From contig DAOWML010000095.1 of assembly GCA_030643125.1 (NCBI GenBank), positions 1 to 7,802 of the forward strand: a stretch of 7,802 nucleotides of DNA. The letters are read 5' to 3'. The stretch comes from Bacteroidales bacterium. GTDB taxonomy: Bacteria > Bacteroidota > Bacteroidia > Bacteroidales > UBA12077. The translations under genes and the position numbers were made by a program. Positions 6,050-7,802 of the stretch are shown in pieces. The stretch's first letter is position 1; every line of letters starts with the position of its first letter. Under the pieces are notes generated by a model, which was given only the letters and a program-made list of their open reading frames with translations, was not told the DNA's origin and searched no databases.

Positions 6050-6075
6050 ATATATAAATTTTAAACAAACAAGAT

Positions 6076-7647
6076 ATGATTATATCAATAATATTTGGGA
6101 CAATATCAGTAGCTGTAGTTGGAATAATTGCTGCTTCTGTTGCTTTTGTGCTTGGAGGATTTATTTCCTATTTTATTTGGGATAAAGCTTTAAAAACAAA
6201 AAGCAAAAAAATAATTAGAGATGCTGAAACAGAGGCAGAAGTTATTAGAAAAGATAAAATATTTCAGGCTAAAGAAAAATTTTTACAATTAAAAAGTGAA
6301 CACGAAAAAGATATAAATGAACGTTCATATAAATTAGTAGCAGCTGAAAATAAATATAGACAAAAAGAAATTTCTCTTTCACAAAAATTTGAAGAAAATC
6401 AAAGAAAAGGAAAAGAGATTGACGTTATACGTGAAAACTTACAAGTTCAGATGGACCTCGTTGAAAAGCGTGGGGAAGAGCTTGATAAAATGCATAGACA
6501 GCAGGTAGAACAGCTAGAAGCAATTTCAGGATTGTCAGCGGAAGAAGCTAAAGAACAATTAATAGAATCTCTAAAAGCTGAAGCTAAAACTGAGGCAATG
6601 TCTAAAGTCAATGAGATTATGGAAGAGGCTAAGATGACTGCCAATAAAGAAGCGAAACGTATTGTTGTTCAGACTGTTCAACGAGTAGCTACAGAAGCAG
6701 CAGTAGAAAACTCGGTAACTGTATTTAATATTGATAATGATGAGATTAAGGGTAGGATTATTGGACGTGAAGGTAGAAATATCAGAGCTTTAGAAGCTGC
6801 TACTGGTGTTGAAATAATTGTCGATGATACTCCTGAAGCAATTGTTCTTTCAGCATTTGACCCTGTTCGTCGTGAGATTGCCAGATTAGCATTGCATCAA
6901 CTTGTTACCGATGGAAGAATACACCCTGCCAGAATAGAGGAAGTTGTTCAGAAAACTCAAAAACAAATCGAAGAAGAAATCATCGAAGTAGGAAAACGTA
7001 CTGCTATTGATATGGGTATTCATGGTTTACATCCTGAAATTATAAGATTAATTGGAAAAATGAAATACCGTTCTTCTTACGGCCAAAACTTATTACAACA
7101 CTCTCGTGAAGTAGCTAATCTTTCAGCAATTATGGCTGCTGAATTAGGACTTAATACTAAATTAGCTAAACGAGCCGGATTATTACATGATATTGGTAAA
7201 GTACCAGATGATGAACCGGAATTGCCACATGCTATTCTTGGTATGAAAATAGCTGAGAGACTAAAAGAAAAACCAGAGGTTTGTAATGCTATAGGTGCTC
7301 ATCACGATGAAGTTGAAATGACATCACTTATTTCTCCAATTATTCAGGTTTGTGATGCTATTTCCGGAGCACGTCCCGGAGCTAGAAGAGAGGTTGTCGA
7401 ATCTTATATCAAGCGATTAAAAAATTTAGAAGAATTAGCACTAGCCCACCCCGGTGTAATGAAAACTTATGCTATTCAGGCTGGTAGAGAATTACGTGTT
7501 ATTGTAGGAAGTGAAAAGGTAAGTGATGAAGATGCTGAAAAGTTATCTTATGAGATTTCTCAAAAAATTCAAAATGAAATGACTTATCCTGGCCAAATTA
7601 AAATTACAGTGATTAGGGAGACTAGAGCAATAAATTATGCAAAATAA
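6076..7647 (+). CDS. rny: Ribonuclease Y
   Basis: A membrane-anchored endoribonuclease that begins mRNA decay and takes part in RNA processing. All family parts are present in order. An N-terminal membrane helix (about 5-34) is followed by a long charged coiled coil (about 40-205). The KH RNA-binding domain (about 215-275) has its GREG loop at 230-233 in GRIIGREGRNIRALE. The HD domain (about 335-430) contains QHS with His342, the HD pair His371-Asp372 in LLHDIGK, HH at 409-410, and Asp427, the expected metal-binding set. The C-terminal domain ends with TYPGQIKITVIRETRAINYAK (503-523), typical of the family end. The length of 523 aa is normal. The ATG at 6076 immediately precedes the membrane helix and no earlier start fits. 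The gene lies 26 bases after the 6S RNA T run, with no TAnnTTTG box in that space, so it probably depends on transcription entering from zapA/ssrS or on an undetected promoter inside ssrS. Confidence 0.97.
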   Translation: MIISIIFGTISVAVVGIIAASVAFVLGGFISYFIWDKALKTKSKKIIRDAETEAEVIRKDKIFQAKEKFLQLKSEHEKDINERSYKLVAAENKYRQKEISLSQKFEENQRKGKEIDVIRENLQVQMDLVEKRGEELDKMHRQQVEQLEAISGLSAEEAKEQLIESLKAEAKTEAMSKVNEIMEEAKMTANKEAKRIVVQTVQRVATEAAVENSVTVFNIDNDEIKGRIIGREGRNIRALEAATGVEIIVDDTPEAIVLSAFDPVRREIARLALHQLVTDGRIHPARIEEVVQKTQKQIEEEIIEVGKRTAIDMGIHGLHPEIIRLIGKMKYRSSYGQNLLQHSREVANLSAIMAAELGLNTKLAKRAGLLHDIGKVPDDEPELPHAILGMKIAERLKEKPEVCNAIGAHHDEVEMTSLISPIIQVCDAISGARPGARREVVESYIKRLKNLEELALAHPGVMKTYAIQAGRELRVIVGSEKVSDEDAEKLSYEISQKIQNEMTYPGQIKITVIRETRAINYAK

Positions 7648-7680
7648 GAATTCAGATAGCAGGATACAGTAGTAGATAAC

Positions 7681-7802
7681 AAAACCTGTTAGAGTCTAGG
7701 GCGGAATGCGAAAGGGAAGACCTGACAGAGTTTAGAACTGCCGATAGGCATGGCAAGTCAGGTGTCAGGCAGGTGGCAAGCAGGTTTGTGTCTTAGTGGC
7801 AA
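7681..7802. repeat. GC-rich intergenic repeat cluster, cut by the window edge
   Basis: No gene or tRNA is seen after rny. G+C is 62 of the 120 bases 7681-7800, well above the AT-rich genes around it. Direct repeats: CCTGTTAGAGTCTAG (7685-7699) and CCTGACAGAGTTTAG (7721-7735) share 12 of 15 bases. TGGCAAG starts at 7751 and 7774 and TGGCAA again at 7797, an exact 23-base period. Inverted repeats: AAACCTG (7682-7688) with CAGGTTT (7781-7787), ACCTGAC (7720-7726) with GTCAGGT (7757-7763), and TGCC-GATA-GGCA (7739-7750). The three pairs nest, so the element could fold as a branched RNA or cruciform. It resembles, from memory, the ACCTGACAGGT-type intergenic repeats of some Bacteroidota, but the identity is not established. 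Confidence 0.6.

Noticed and set aside
6447..6644. Minus-strand ORF of 65 codons, Ser-rich
   Set aside because: It is antisense to the RNase Y coiled coil. The Ser/Leu-rich product is what reversed Glu/Ala/Lys codons give.
7681..7802. CRISPR array or tRNA gene
   Set aside because: The 23-base period has only a 6-7 base constant part with dissimilar remainders, unlike CRISPR repeats. No cloverleaf or TTCRA loop motif can be drawn.

Overview
The window looks like chromosomal DNA from a low-GC member of the Bacteroidota, probably Bacteroidales/Marinilabiliales-like. Evidence: promoters match the Bacteroidota type (TTG, about 18 bp, TAnnTTTG) and starts lack Shine-Dalgarno sequences. Exported proteins carry signal peptides ending in S|Q or a relaxed lipobox. 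The gene order zapA - 6S RNA - rny is one I recall from this phylum. Nothing in the genes suggests a phage, plasmid or defence island.

Layout. (1) 73-2121 (+) is a short TonB-dependent outer-membrane receptor with an unusual Arg/aromatic-rich extension ahead of its signal peptide. (2) 2238-2465 (+) is a tiny, extremely Glu-rich lipoprotein with a clear promoter. It ends at a strong hairpin that appears to serve as terminator for both converging transcription units. (3) 5072-2521 (-) is a two-gene unit: an active-looking M23 (LytM-type) metallopeptidase, then a conserved multi-spanning membrane protein of unknown function. (4) 5225-7647 (+), divergent from the peptidase, holds a small coiled-coil protein, ZapA, a 6S RNA (ssrS) of about 194 nt that is not a protein gene, and ribonuclease Y. 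(5) 7648-7802 is non-coding, clearly more GC-rich than the genes, and filled with imperfect direct and inverted repeats that run off the window edge.

How it fits together. The right half joins cell-division functions (ZapA, its probable coiled-coil partner, and a divergent peptidoglycan hydrolase) to RNA-level regulation (6S RNA, which sequesters RNA polymerase, and RNase Y, the membrane-anchored decay endonuclease). The least obvious and most interesting element is the 6S RNA. It has a 19-bp closing stem, an intrinsic terminator, and two mutually exclusive internal folds that can be read from the sequence. It also fills almost the whole zapA-rny gap, so rny has no visible promoter of its own.
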